Positions 63,598 through 64,000 of a stretch of DNA of 64,000 nucleotides are shown piece by piece. The notes under the pieces are model-generated. The model had not been told where the DNA came from, searched no databases, and was given only the letters and a program-made list of their open reading frames with translations. The DNA lies in assembly GCA_949710005.1 (NCBI GenBank), contig OX453279.1, forward strand, positions 17,269,418 through 17,333,417. Reading direction: 5' to 3'. Within the stretch, counting starts at the first letter, position 1. Every line of letters begins with the position of its first letter. The position numbers and the translations under genes are program-made. Source of the DNA: Ricordea florida. Lineage: Eukaryota; Cnidaria; Anthozoa; Corallimorpharia; Ricordeidae.

Positions 63598-64000
63598 TCA
63601 AGGCTTTTTCCCGTCCTTCTTGTCGATCCAGCTGTCGTATTTATCTGACCAACCTTTCCAGCCTACAATCAATTTATTCCCTTTTCGTTTCAACACTTTT
63701 TCCACTCGATACATATCGTCGTCCGATACGGTGACTTTCTGTAAGTCTTGAGAATAAAAAGTACCTTCCAAAGGTGTGTCATCCATCTCTGTGATTTTGC
63801 ATGTGATCACACTTCCGGGAACGACTCTGGATACTATAAACACTTCTTCTGTCCAACCTGGTAGGTAACCTTTCTTAAAGGTTCTAAACTTCTTATTGAG
63901 TCTCACACGATCATTTACCTTAAACTTTGGTTAGAGATGCTTAACGTTCAGACGTTTGGCGTACAACTTGTTCCACACTTCTTCTTGATTACTTGCAGTC
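63598..64000 (-). pseudogene. C-terminus of a chromodomain integrase (Polinton/F54H12.3-like)
   Basis: Reading leftward from the window edge: VWNKLYAKRLNVKHL, a TAA at 63931-63933, then PKFKVNDRVRLNKKFRTFKK, GYLPGWTEEVFIVSRVVPG, LEGTFYSQDLQKV and a chromodomain (MYRVEKVLKRKGNKLIVGWK, GWSDKYDSWI). This is the SH3-like plus chromodomain tail of an rve integrase of the type found in Polinton/Maverick or Ginger-like elements. The catalytic core would lie beyond the window. The in-frame stop makes it a pseudogene. Not related closely to the integrase at 19.1 kb. Confidence 0.78.

Overview
The window is eukaryotic, not bacterial: several genes are split by short introns with GT/AG borders and matched phases, there are long AT-rich spacers, microsatellites and SINEs, and most of the recognisable sequence is transposable elements. 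The mix (Polinton/Maverick, Tnp2-type CACTA transposase, Ty3/gypsy elements, CR1-like LINE, Helitron-like and Penelope-like pieces, DUF6589-, DUF7869- and BEN-domain genes) fits an anthozoan cnidarian such as a stony coral. That assignment comes from remembered family distributions and was not tested by a search.

Layout. 1-1.5 kb: 3' part of a CR1-like LINE. 1.6-3.3 kb: an inverted-repeat element and two exons of a DUF6589-like gene. 3.3-11 kb: gene-poor, with several inverted-repeat elements (4.65-5.25, 7.64-10.90, 8.79-9.15 kb) and a fresh 228-bp tandem duplication. 11.2-33.3 kb: a spliced, decayed Tnp2/CACTA-type transposase gene split by an 18-kb Polinton (14232-32245). The Polinton's right terminal repeat is split by a Helitron-like element (28779-32150), which contains a roughly 280-bp palindrome with hammerhead-like motifs. 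This is a four-level nest. 33.3-38.7 kb: small repeats and a 102-bp minisatellite. 38.7-49.9 kb: a six-exon gene of unknown function, apparently decayed, with a Ty3/gypsy element carrying 148-bp LTRs in intron 1. A TA-flanked mariner-type non-autonomous element and SINEs lie in its later introns. 50-53 kb: no gene, but a zone of TTAAAG-type repeats. 53.2-54.7 kb: a three-exon BEN-domain gene with a frame-breaking 16-bp duplication. 55.2-57.6 kb: a second Helitron-like copy. 57.9-59.4 kb: a DUF7869 pseudogene, abutting a 5'-truncated gypsy element with an open pol and a 3' LTR (to 63.5 kb). 63.6-64 kb: the end of a chromodomain integrase on the minus strand.

The Polinton is the most coherent system. 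It has a protein-primed-type DNA polymerase B, a retroviral-type integrase, a probable jelly-roll major capsid protein and an A32/FtsK-like packaging ATPase. These are followed by a co-directional string of small membrane or coiled-coil proteins, a 515-aa Polinton-specific protein, and an inward-facing SAP-like plus Cys/His-repeat gene at the far end. A recurrent box of the form TTTAAAGATTT lies 15-35 nt before many of its start codons. Only two lesions were found in its genes (one frameshift, one nonsense codon), and its terminal repeats are nearly identical, so it is a young, virion-like element. No separate adenain-like protease gene was recognised.
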